Below are positions 1 to 6,003 of a stretch of 7,280 bases of DNA, in pieces. The stretch comes from Sulfuriferula sp. (GTDB lineage Bacteria; Pseudomonadota; Gammaproteobacteria; Burkholderiales; Sulfuriferulaceae). The notes below the pieces were generated by a model. The model was not told the DNA's origin. It did no database searches and worked only from the letters and a program-made list of their open reading frames with translations. Made by a program: the position numbers and the translations under genes. Each line of letters starts with the position of its first letter. Position 1 is the first letter of the stretch. The stretch lies in contig DAICZK010000068.1 in the NCBI GenBank assembly GCA_027311185.1, positions 1 through 7,280 on the forward strand, given 5' to 3'.

Positions 1-1
1 A

Positions 2-1267
2 TACGGTGCGCAATTTTCGGGGCAGGGCACCGGCTTTTATACCGACGACCCGAATGCCTCCCACCGCAATACCGACTGGTCGCGCAAGGACGTCGTCGTG
101 TTGTCGAGCAGCGGCGGCAGCGCGCGCCTCGTCAATGACGAAAGCATCCTGACTTCGCGCACGCTCACGCTCGAGGTGACCGGCGATATCCTCGGCGCAT
201 ACATCAACAAGGCGGCGAAAAGCAACCGTTACGAAGCCGAAGACGAAACGCGAGAATCGCAGGCGGCGATACCGCAGGGCTTGTTTTGCCAGCTCCCGGT
301 GCATGCCTACATCCTCATGTTCCATCTCGAACTGCATCATTATCTCTGGGTGCATGTCGACGACATGACGCCCTATCGGTATCAACCTGCGCTCAAGCAG
401 AAACTGATACTGCCGCAGGAGCAGACCGATCTCATCGATATACTGACGGCTGAGATGGACGTGCTGATGGACGACATCGTGGCCGGCAAATCGGGCGGCA
501 CGACGGTGCTGTGCGCGGGTCCGGCGGGGGTAGGCAAAACGCTGACCGCCGAAGTGTACGCCGAGATCATCAAGCGCCCGCTGTACCGCGTACATTCTGG
601 CCAGCTTGGGCTGAATGTGGCGGCGATGGAAACGGCGCTCAAGGACGTGCTGACCCGCGCCCAGCGCTGGGGTGCGGTGATGCTGATCGACGAGGCCGAC
701 GTTTATATCAAGCGTCGCGACGACAATATCACCATGAACGCGGTCGTAGGCGTTTTTTTGCGCGTGCTCGAGTACTTTAACGGATTGCTGTTTTTGACCA
801 CCAACCGCGTCGACGACATCGACGAGGCCATCGTCTCGCGCTGCATCGCCATGATCCGTTTTTATCCGCCGCAGAGCGATGCCCGCCGCAAGATATGGCA
901 GGTGATGACCGAGCAGTTTGCGCTCGACGTCGACGCGGTGTTGCTCGATGAACTGGTCGATCTGTTTCCGGCGGCGACGGGCCGGGATATCAAGGGTCTC
1001 GTAAAGCTGACGGCCAAATTCTGTCGGCAGAAACAGGTCGCGCCCAGCGTAGATGCCTTTATCCGCTGCTCGGTATTTCGCGGCATGGATTTTGGTCAGG
1101 CCGCAGACGCGTTTTCCGGTCGCAACCCGGAGGGCCGGACTGCTGCGGGGCACATTGCGGCGTTGCGGGCCGCTGGTTGTGAATGGCACAACGGCGCGTC
1201 CCGCGCCTTGCACTGCACCCCGCAGCAGTCCGGCGCGCACGGCGAATTAAGTCCGACAGGCTCCTAG
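2..1267 (+). CDS. AAA+ family ATPase, 5' end outside the window
   Basis: The frame is open from the first bases, so the gene starts upstream; the GTG at 98 is internal and has no ribosome site. About 421 residues are visible. Counting from base 2, a region of about 170 residues of unknown fold precedes a complete AAA+ core: Walker A GPAGVGKT (173-180), Walker B MLIDEAD (227-233), sensor 1 TTNR (266-269), an arginine-finger candidate in IVSRC (R280) and sensor-2-like GRDIK (327-331). All catalytic residues look intact, so it should hydrolyse ATP and probably remodels a protein partner; the substrate is unknown. The core resembles single-AAA proteins with a conserved segment just before the P-loop (here DIVAGKSGG). 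The last 60 or so residues are rich in Ala, Gly, Arg and His, unlike the core, and may be a linker, poorly conserved, or the result of a frameshift. The stop TAG shares its last base with a possible GTG start of the next gene. Confidence 0.9.
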   Translation, partial: YGAQFSGQGTGFYTDDPNASHRNTDWSRKDVVVLSSSGGSARLVNDESILTSRTLTLEVTGDILGAYINKAAKSNRYEAEDETRESQAAIPQGLFCQLPVHAYILMFHLELHHYLWVHVDDMTPYRYQPALKQKLILPQEQTDLIDILTAEMDVLMDDIVAGKSGGTTVLCAGPAGVGKTLTAEVYAEIIKRPLYRVHSGQLGLNVAAMETALKDVLTRAQRWGAVMLIDEADVYIKRRDDNITMNAVVGVFLRVLEYFNGLLFLTTNRVDDIDEAIVSRCIAMIRFYPPQSDARRKIWQVMTEQFALDVDAVLLDELVDLFPAATGRDIKGLVKLTAKFCRQKQVAPSVDAFIRCSVFRGMDFGQAADAFSGRNPEGRTAAGHIAALRAAGCEWHNGASRALHCTPQQSGAHGELSPTGS

Positions 1268-1518
1268 TGTCGACCCGGTTCATCGTCGCCGAAATGATCA
1301 CCCATAACTTCATTTTCAAAGGCGCCGGCTGCAATCAGGAAGATGCGCGGGCTGCGCTGCTCAAGGCCTGGACAACACATCGCAACGATTTGCTGGCACA
1401 ATATCCCGAACGTGCCGCCATTCTTCCCGAGGCCGGCCGCATGGAGGAGCATTTCAGGATTTATTATCTCGAATTCGAAATCAATGCGGGTTACCGAGGC
1501 AATGACAGGCTGGTTTGA
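1267..1518 (+). CDS. small conserved-looking hypothetical protein, 83 aa
   Basis: I do not recognise the family. The product is a small soluble protein with no signal peptide, membrane segment or metal-binding cluster. It has an aromatic N-terminal strand (ITHNFIFKGAG), a helix rich in Ala and Leu (about residues 25-46) and a C-terminal strand-like part (HFRIYYLEFEINAGYR). Two starts are possible. GTG at 1267 overlaps the upstream TAG by one base (TAGTG) and has AGG at 1258-1260, six bases upstream, which favours translational coupling. ATG at 1294, codon 10 of the longer form, would give 74 residues but has no visible ribosome site. Its position directly behind the AAA+ gene suggests the two act together, perhaps as ATPase and adaptor or substrate; this is inference from position only. 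Confidence 0.6.
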   Translation: MSTRFIVAEMITHNFIFKGAGCNQEDARAALLKAWTTHRNDLLAQYPERAAILPEAGRMEEHFRIYYLEFEINAGYRGNDRLV

Positions 1519-1558
1519 AATAACGCGATAAACTCATTTTTCCAAGAGGTCAGCATAG

Positions 1559-2242
1559 ATGAATTACGCTTTTGCCCCGGCTCCTGTCGTCAGTATTCCG
1601 GCCATGTCGAGCAATCCCTTTCCGGTACGCCGCATTTATTGCGTAGGCCAGAATTACGCCGCGCATGCCCTGGAAATGGGTGCCGATACGGAACGCGAGG
1701 CGCCATTTTTCTTTACCAAACCGGCGCAGGCCATTCTGCCCAATCACGCCGTCATGCCTTATCCGCCCGGTACCGCAGACCTGCATTACGAGGTGGAGCT
1801 GGTTGTGGCGCTCTCGCTGGGCGGGCGCGAGATTGCCGTGGCCCGGGCGAATGATTATATCTTCGGCTATGCCGTCGGACTCGACATGACCAAACGCGAT
1901 GCACAGAATCTGGCGCGCGAGCAGGGCCGGCCCTGGGATCTGAGCAAGGGCTTCGACCACTCGGCGCCTTGCTCGGCAATCACGCCGGAATTTTATACGG
2001 GCGTAATCGCCAGAGGCAAGATCGAACTCAAGGTGAACGGCGAGGTACGTCAGAGCGCAGATGTCGGCGACATGATCTGGAAAATTCCGGAAACGATCAA
2101 TTATCTGTCGCAACAAGTCGAGCTGTTTCCGGGCGACCTGATTTTTACCGGCACGCCAGCAGGCGTTGGGCCGGTGGTCACGGGGGATGTGATTGAAGCC
2201 ACGGTTGCCGGGCTGGAGCCGCTGATCATCACGATAGGCTAG
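1559..2242 (+). CDS. fumarylacetoacetate hydrolase (FAH) family protein, acylpyruvase/fumarylpyruvate hydrolase-like
   Basis: This is a 227-residue single-domain FAH enzyme, the size of the FAHD1/YcgM/fumarylpyruvate hydrolase branch. Members cleave C-C bonds of acylpyruvates such as fumarylpyruvate, or decarboxylate oxaloacetate, in the cytoplasm with Mg2+ or Mn2+. Visible motifs are the core start VGQNYAAH with the lid His/Glu pair H36 and E39, FFTKP with K55, the metal ligands E78 and E80 in HYEVEL and D109 in GLDMTKRD, SKGFD with K130, and the C-terminal GDLIFTGTPAGVGP (192-205). Nothing essential is missing, so it should be active. The exact substrate cannot be told from sequence, and no aromatic-degradation genes lie next to it. 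AGAGGT at 1545-1550 sits eight bases before the ATG and supports this start. It may be cotranscribed with the small gene behind it, 27 bases away. Confidence 0.95.
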   Translation: MNYAFAPAPVVSIPAMSSNPFPVRRIYCVGQNYAAHALEMGADTEREAPFFFTKPAQAILPNHAVMPYPPGTADLHYEVELVVALSLGGREIAVARANDYIFGYAVGLDMTKRDAQNLAREQGRPWDLSKGFDHSAPCSAITPEFYTGVIARGKIELKVNGEVRQSADVGDMIWKIPETINYLSQQVELFPGDLIFTGTPAGVGPVVTGDVIEATVAGLEPLIITIG

Positions 2243-2269
2243 AGCGGAACACGATAAAAAGGGCAAATC

Positions 2270-2434
2270 ATGACGGTCGCACAATTGATAACCGCTCTGC
2301 AAACCATGCCGCAACAGGCCGTCGTACTGTACGAAGGCGACGCCGGGTACGCGCTGGTCGCAGGCGTCAATCTCGAACACAATACCAACGGATTGCCGGA
2401 TGAAGTCATCTTGTTTCCCAATATGAACGAATGA
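2270..2434 (+). CDS. small hypothetical protein, 54 aa
   Basis: The reading frame runs from ATG at 2270 to TGA at 2432-2434. AAAAAGGG (2256-2263) gives a clear ribosome site six bases before the start. The product begins MTVAQLITALQTMPQQAVV, an amphipathic helix, followed by LYEGDAGYALVAGVNLEH and a C-terminal VILFPNMNE. The layout of helix, turn at MPQQA and strand, with EGD in the loop, is seen in many tiny phage and bacterial hypothetical proteins, but I cannot assign a function. Codon use is GC-rich like the FAH gene 27 bases upstream, so it probably belongs to the same transcript. A much longer open frame on the opposite strand covers it, but that frame has no ribosome site and no recognisable domain. 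Confidence 0.65.
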   Translation: MTVAQLITALQTMPQQAVVLYEGDAGYALVAGVNLEHNTNGLPDEVILFPNMNE

Positions 2435-2448
2435 GAGATGTAAATCTC
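2435..2448. repeat. perfect inverted repeat directly after the 54-aa gene
   Basis: GAGAT (2435-2439) pairs with ATCTC (2444-2448) around a GTAA loop, a GNRA-type tetraloop. It begins on the base after the stop codon. No run of T follows, so it is not a classical intrinsic terminator; it could be a 3' end stabilising hairpin or chance. Confidence 0.4.
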
Positions 2449-2459
2449 GTGACACTCAT

Positions 2460-2466
2460 AGGAGGT
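2460..2466 (+). promoter_or_regulatory. orphan strong Shine-Dalgarno sequence (AGGAGGT)
   Basis: AGGAGGT is a near-perfect ribosome-binding sequence with no convincing gene behind it. Eight bases downstream is TTG (2475), which opens a 45-codon frame to TAA at 2610-2612. That frame runs antisense through the end of the 492-aa NTPase gene and its product has no recognisable domain. The site may be the remnant of the start of a gene lost when the AT-rich block was inserted, or chance. Confidence 0.3.
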
Positions 2467-2473
2467 TGAATAA

Positions 2474-2507
2474 ATTGCGGAACGCAATAATTACGGGCAT
2501 GCCCCGT
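2474..2507. terminator. two adjacent hairpins between convergent genes, possible bidirectional terminator
   Basis: The first hairpin is ATTGCG (2474-2479) with CGCAAT (2483-2488), loop GAA. The second is ACGGG (2493-2497) with CCCGT (2503-2507), loop CATGC. On the plus strand the second is followed by GTTTGTTG. On the minus strand the first is followed by TTATT, a weak T-rich tail. They lie between the ends of the plus-strand FAH/54-aa unit and the minus-strand NTPase operon, where a terminator serving both directions would be expected. The stems are short, so this is tentative. Confidence 0.4.
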
Positions 2508-2518
2508 GTTTGTTGCGA

Positions 2519-3997
2519 TCAACGCGGTGGTTTGACCCCTCCTTTACGTTTTATACCAAAGCCAACGCGAAAAATATCCGGCATATTAATTCGCCCATTT
2601 TCCGTGCGATAAAAAACTGCTAGTTCCACCAAGTCATCCACCAAGGCCTGTATTTGGCCCTTTAAATCAGAGTCGCTACTGAAGCGGCGTGGGGGTAGCC
2701 TCTGTTTTTGTTGTGCCGCTTCGAGTGATGATTTGATACAACTTTCTGTCCATCTCGCTGTTAACTCGTCGATCGTCAACGGAACTGTTACCCCTTTTAG
2801 TGCTTCCAATAGTGGGCCTGCCCAAGGGTAATCTTCCTTGATTTCGCTAATTCTGATTCCGGAAGCTTCTACTACGCCTTGTTGGATGCCTTCGTAATGC
2901 AGAGCGGTCTTATGATTCGGATATCGCTCCTTTGTCCATTCTGCGGCGCGTTTTACTGCCAGCAGGATGCTGCGAGGGCTGAGTCGTCCCTTGGCATCGG
3001 ATAAATGAGTGGGAATCCATGTAAAAGTGAACCCTCGTTTGGCATTAGTACCGACCCAGGGACCGGCAAGGGCCTCGACAATGCTGCGTAGAGGTTGCTC
3101 ACCTGTCGTCAAATTTTGAGGTAAGGGATAAACGTGATCGACTTCTTGCCATTGAATACGCGTCTGTTGTTCGATTTCTTTCCTGAATGCAGGGCCGGCA
3201 GATTGTGAATTAGCTAAATGGAGTAAGATTAAGCCAAATAAATCCTGGGGACGCCAAGTCAATTCACTTTTAGTATGAAGCAATTTTGAACTGTCAGAGA
3301 AACGCCATATTTCGTCGTCTTCTTCAACCATGTCCGGGCGTAGGAAAAACTTAAAGCGGATCGCTCGTCGAGTGCGACACTCCAATCCGAGCTGAAGTGC
3401 TGCGGAGAGAATTTGCCGAATATGTCCCCAGTCACCTGCCAAACGATCAAGGGAATCAAACAGTAACAGTAGCACCTTTTCCTGCTCTGCCAAATCACGG
3501 TCGCATTCTACCAAATAGCGATCTGCTTGATCATGGTTTACCTTGACCCAAAGTGCTGCTGAATCTACTCCATCATCGAAAGGTAAGGGCTTCCCCAACG
3601 CCTTGAGTGTATGTCTTAGTAAGACTGACCGCCAAATATCATCTGGAGTACAGCCTTGAGTTATTAATAAGGTTATTCGTTTCGCATCGGGGAAATGTTC
3701 GTTATCATGGTCTAGGCCAAAACCGACCCTCACTATTAATTTGGACAGTCGTTGGATGTTCGTAACGTCAGAAACGAGAGTGCGGGTATCATTATCGGCC
3801 AATACAGCGGTCCAAAAACTTTTTCCCGCGCCTCGCATTCCTTCCACGATACTGACTTCTGGCGGTAACGCTTTAGTGTGCAGTTCCGGGATATAGATTT
3901 GAGACGGATTCGGTGGCGAAAGGTTTTCCCAGGCGGAAATAGGGGGCAGGTCAATGAGCGTTTGACGAATGGCAATCGGGTCGAAGGACAAATTCAT
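2519..3997 (-). CDS. P-loop NTPase of the three-gene operon, AAA/STAND-like, 492 aa
   Basis: The protein has Walker A GMRGAGKS (residues 53-60), a Walker B-like strand LLLLFDSLDRL (176-186, acidic residues D181 and D184), and KFFLRPDM (216-223) followed by SELTWRPQDL (244-253), a layout typical of AAA/STAND and KAP-like ATPases. An ATP- or GTP-driven switch is therefore likely; the partner is not known. Residues about 330-465 are mostly helical and may include a winged-helix-like part. The C-terminus, NGRINMPDIFRVGFG (467-481) then KRKGGVKPP (483-491), is a basic tail that could touch nucleic acid. No nuclease, TIR, SIR2 or membrane segment is visible. The ATG at 3997 lies one base after the stop of the MinD-like gene, with TAGGA about ten bases upstream inside that gene, so translation is probably coupled. 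GC is lower than in the flanking genes. The exact family is not recognised. Confidence 0.85.
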   Translation of the reverse strand: MNLSFDPIAIRQTLIDLPPISAWENLSPPNPSQIYIPELHTKALPPEVSIVEGMRGAGKSFWTAVLADNDTRTLVSDVTNIQRLSKLIVRVGFGLDHDNEHFPDAKRITLLITQGCTPDDIWRSVLLRHTLKALGKPLPFDDGVDSAALWVKVNHDQADRYLVECDRDLAEQEKVLLLLFDSLDRLAGDWGHIRQILSAALQLGLECRTRRAIRFKFFLRPDMVEEDDEIWRFSDSSKLLHTKSELTWRPQDLFGLILLHLANSQSAGPAFRKEIEQQTRIQWQEVDHVYPLPQNLTTGEQPLRSIVEALAGPWVGTNAKRGFTFTWIPTHLSDAKGRLSPRSILLAVKRAAEWTKERYPNHKTALHYEGIQQGVVEASGIRISEIKEDYPWAGPLLEALKGVTVPLTIDELTARWTESCIKSSLEAAQQKQRLPPRRFSSDSDLKGQIQALVDDLVELAVFYRTENGRINMPDIFRVGFGIKRKGGVKPPR

Positions 3998-3998
3998 T

Positions 3999-5345
3999 TC
4001 ATGTTTTTCCTACGGTCGACTCATCTGGGAGCAAGCGTGCACTAGCCCTAGAAAAGAAATCGCCGAATGCCGTCTCAATAACACGCCAATCAGGACGGTT
4101 TTCTGAATTGATTAAATCGAAGCCTTTGATTCTGGAATCGAATTGAATAAAAAATGGCGAATGAGGAGCGTTGTCATCTTCGCGCTCAAAAACCTGCGGA
4201 ACAAATTTTGCAGGTTTATTCAGGTTTTCTTCTTCCTCGTCATCGTACAACACATCGCTCCAGACGCTATATGAAGTATCCGTGAAATGTAATTTTGCGG
4301 ATTCAGTAATATCCAATTGGGCACCGACCATTTTCAGCCGCCAGCGCAGGTCGTCATCGTCCATACCAATGGCTAGACTGCGCGAATTACTTAGATGTTT
4401 GAACAATTGCCGATAGGCCTGCCAACTCTGATAGTCGTCACGAGCAAACATGAAAACCTCAGCTCCCAATCGGGTCACCGCAGCAGAGCCGATGTCATGG
4501 AGGCCGGCGCGGCTATCCAGCATTACCAAGTCGGGTTTGTCTGACAAGCTAGCTATTTGCTCCAGCAACATCTGCAAACGTTCAGCTAAACCAGTAAATT
4601 TACCTGTATCGGTGGCAAACGTCGGCATATAAATGCGGCCTAGCTTATTGACATATTCAGTGGTTTTCAAACCGAAAGCAGGCAATACCCGAATTCGTCC
4701 CGCTTCATTACTTGATAATTCACAGTCAATTAAACATTCCCGTAATAATGCTTCATCGGCCTGCCCATTCAAAGCTTCAACCAGCCAGTCCACCAAACCA
4801 TAATCAGGCATATGGCTTTCATCTAACAACAAACCAGCAACGCCAGGCGCTTCTAAATCCAGATCTACCAGCACAATGTTTTTACCTGCGCGAGCAAGGG
4901 ACCAAGCCCACAACGCGAAAGCCGTCGTGCGTCCTACGCCACCCTTGATGCTGAAAGCGACTGCGGTAGGTACCGGAGGATGTTTAACCAGAGGTTCACG
5001 CAGCCAGTCTTGATTAGTCTGTAAACGATCGACTAACCAAGTATTTAGCATGTCAGGTAAGCGAATACGATCCAGCGAGTCAATAATGTCAGAAGGATCA
5101 ATAAGATCGCTTTGTCTCAGGAGTACCCGATTTTCACCCGGGCTGTATACGCCTAATGCCTGATGTAGCTGCTGAGCCAATTCGTTCCAGATGCTCGCAT
5201 CTGATAATGCCGCATCCGGCAACACAACGGTCAAAGCTCCGAAACTGTCGCGCACCAGCGTTGTTTCGTAAATGCCGCTGGCCAAATATTTACCAAGAAG
5301 GGAGTAGGCAGTGATTATAACTTTGTCGAATCGAAGCGTTGTCAT
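3999..5345 (-). CDS. MinD/ParA-type ATPase with variant P-loop KGGVGRTT, 448 aa
   Basis: A region of about 125 residues with no recognisable domain precedes a MinD/ParA (SIMIBI) ATPase fold. The deviant Walker A at residues 134-141 reads KGGVGRTT: the signature lysine K134 is kept, but the P-loop lysine is Arg139. Switch I is DLDLEAPG (161-168), and the Walker B/switch II strand is LVMLDSRAGLHD (273-284). These match the group annotated as KGGVGR-motif variant ATPases. Canonical members dimerise on ATP and act in partitioning, positioning or cargo loading; with arginine in the loop, hydrolysis may be slow or altered (inference). An acidic run, DDEEEE (368-373), lies in the C-terminal third. 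Its ATG overlaps the stop of the HEPN-like gene (ATGA, 5342-5345), with only a weak CAGG before it, and it ends one base before the next start. A role in defence is suggested by context only. Confidence 0.88.
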   Translation of the reverse strand: MTTLRFDKVIITAYSLLGKYLASGIYETTLVRDSFGALTVVLPDAALSDASIWNELAQQLHQALGVYSPGENRVLLRQSDLIDPSDIIDSLDRIRLPDMLNTWLVDRLQTNQDWLREPLVKHPPVPTAVAFSIKGGVGRTTAFALWAWSLARAGKNIVLVDLDLEAPGVAGLLLDESHMPDYGLVDWLVEALNGQADEALLRECLIDCELSSNEAGRIRVLPAFGLKTTEYVNKLGRIYMPTFATDTGKFTGLAERLQMLLEQIASLSDKPDLVMLDSRAGLHDIGSAAVTRLGAEVFMFARDDYQSWQAYRQLFKHLSNSRSLAIGMDDDDLRWRLKMVGAQLDITESAKLHFTDTSYSVWSDVLYDDEEEENLNKPAKFVPQVFEREDDNAPHSPFFIQFDSRIKGFDLINSENRPDWRVIETAFGDFFSRASARLLPDESTVGKT

Positions 5346-5746
5346 GCGCGCCTGACCCCGTTCAAATTGACGCTACCGAGAAGTCGGCGCGCCCAATTTT
5401 TATGTAAATCCATCGCCGCCCTGGATATCTCGCCATCTGCAGCATAACGTTGGTTTACATGCCAATCTGAAAAAGGGTTGGCTGCTTTAAGCAATGCGGA
5501 TAGGGCAGGATAAGATTTTTGCAGGCTTTGGTCATTTACTTTCCCCCATAAATTGTTGACGTGTTCCTTGTAAGCGTTTTCCAACATCCCAATGTTTGAA
5601 AAAGCTGGGAGTTCGATTAACACTTTCTTAATGGCACATTCTGCCGTAAAGCCGTAATGGTGATCCGCATTTTCCACACAATTTTTTTCCTCAAGCAATT
5701 TGGCGTCATTCCAATGCCGTAAGGCCGCGTCAGCATAATTTTCCAT
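5342..5746 (-). CDS. HEPN-like small helical protein, 134 aa
   Basis: This is the first gene of the minus-strand operon. The N-terminal part, with ALRHWNDAKLLEE (8-20) and NADHHYGFTAECAIKKVL (26-43), looks like the helix pair of HEPN-domain proteins, which carry a similar A-x-H-x-Y-G-x-A-A-E-C pattern. The C-terminal part has DWHVNQRY (94-101) and R-x5-H (R109 to H115), which fits the spacing of the HEPN RNase motif (R-x4-6-H) but is not diagnostic. HEPN proteins are often RNase toxins, or non-catalytic partners in defence and toxin-antitoxin modules; which applies here is open. No signal peptide or membrane segment is seen. The ATG at 5746 has only a poor ribosome site. The stop overlaps the start of the MinD-like gene by four bases, so the two are probably produced in linked amounts. 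Confidence 0.75.
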   Translation of the reverse strand: MENYADAALRHWNDAKLLEEKNCVENADHHYGFTAECAIKKVLIELPAFSNIGMLENAYKEHVNNLWGKVNDQSLQKSYPALSALLKAANPFSDWHVNQRYAADGEISRAAMDLHKNWARRLLGSVNLNGVRRA

Positions 5747-6003
5747 TTATCTGGTTTTATTGACAGTCTTAGTGAGATGGATATAAAAACTGAACTGTTG
5801 TATTAAATTCTGAGACATACCTGATACATCAAGTGCAGAGCAAATTTTAACTGAGTTTCTCATCGAAAGCGCTGGTTAGCCCAATTCATGCATAACGATC
5901 AAATTCAAGCAAAGCTGATATAAACGATTAACGTATTAAATACCTAATAGTCATTTGTACATTACTTTATCGATTTCCTGATTATACTGCAAGCTTTGAG
6001 CAA
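5747..6003 (-). promoter_or_regulatory. AT-rich non-coding leader of the three-gene operon
   Basis: These 257 bases lie between the ankyrin gene stop and the HEPN-like start and hold no credible coding frame or RNA gene. GC is about 31% over 5881-6000. The promoter of the operon should be here. One weak minus-strand candidate is TTGATG (5827-5832) with TTTAAT (5802-5807), spacing 19. A perfect TATAAT box also occurs on the minus strand close to the right edge (rc of ATTATA near 5981-5986) but lacks a good -35. Short repeated words (separate entry) may be operator sites. No clear terminator for the ankyrin gene was found. Confidence 0.4.
5780..5941. repeat. pair of short direct repeats upstream of the operon
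   Basis: GTATTAAAT occurs at 5800-5808 and 5933-5941, 133 bases apart. GATATAAA occurs at 5780-5787 and 5917-5924, 137 bases apart. The two words keep the same order in both copies, with starts 20 and 16 bases apart. This could be a degenerate duplication or a duplicated binding site; in DNA this AT-rich it could also be chance. Confidence 0.35.

Larger units (their letters stand above)
2450..6003. other. AT-rich inserted block (putative genomic or defence islet)
   Basis: The block differs in base composition from both sides. Sixty-base hand counts give about 65% GC at 1801-1860, 42% at 3241-3300, 31% over 5881-6000 and 57% at 6001-6060. It holds only the three-gene minus-strand operon and its upstream region. 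The edges coincide with gene ends: the 54-aa gene stop on the left and the ankyrin gene stop on the right. I found no integrase, transposase, tRNA or flanking direct repeat, so the route of entry is unknown and the left edge is only good to about 50 bases. Confidence 0.6.

Noticed and set aside
511..1250. Alternative-frame proteins inside and at the end of the AAA+ gene, considered as evidence for a frameshift in its tail
   Set aside because: The alternative frames continue no AAA-like sequence and are Arg/Ala-rich GC shadows. A frameshift in the tail is possible but not supported.
1550..2455. Open frame of about 301 codons on the minus strand, antisense to the FAH gene
   Set aside because: The plus-strand FAH protein shows all family motifs and a good ribosome site. 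The antisense frame has no recognisable domain and is a by-product of high GC.
2475..2612. TTG-started frame of 45 codons behind the strong AGGAGGT
   Set aside because: It overlaps the end of the NTPase gene in antisense, begins with a rare start and has no domain. Only the ribosome site is reported.
4171..4948. Several open frames of 60-81 codons on the plus strand across the MinD-like gene
   Set aside because: They lie wholly inside a gene with clear motifs on the other strand and lack ribosome sites and domains.
5342..5370. GGGGTCA word at the end of the HEPN-like gene, also present as TGACCCC near 2534-2540, considered as insertion end repeats
   Set aside because: Only seven bases match, both lie inside coding sequence, and the flanking bases do not extend the match.
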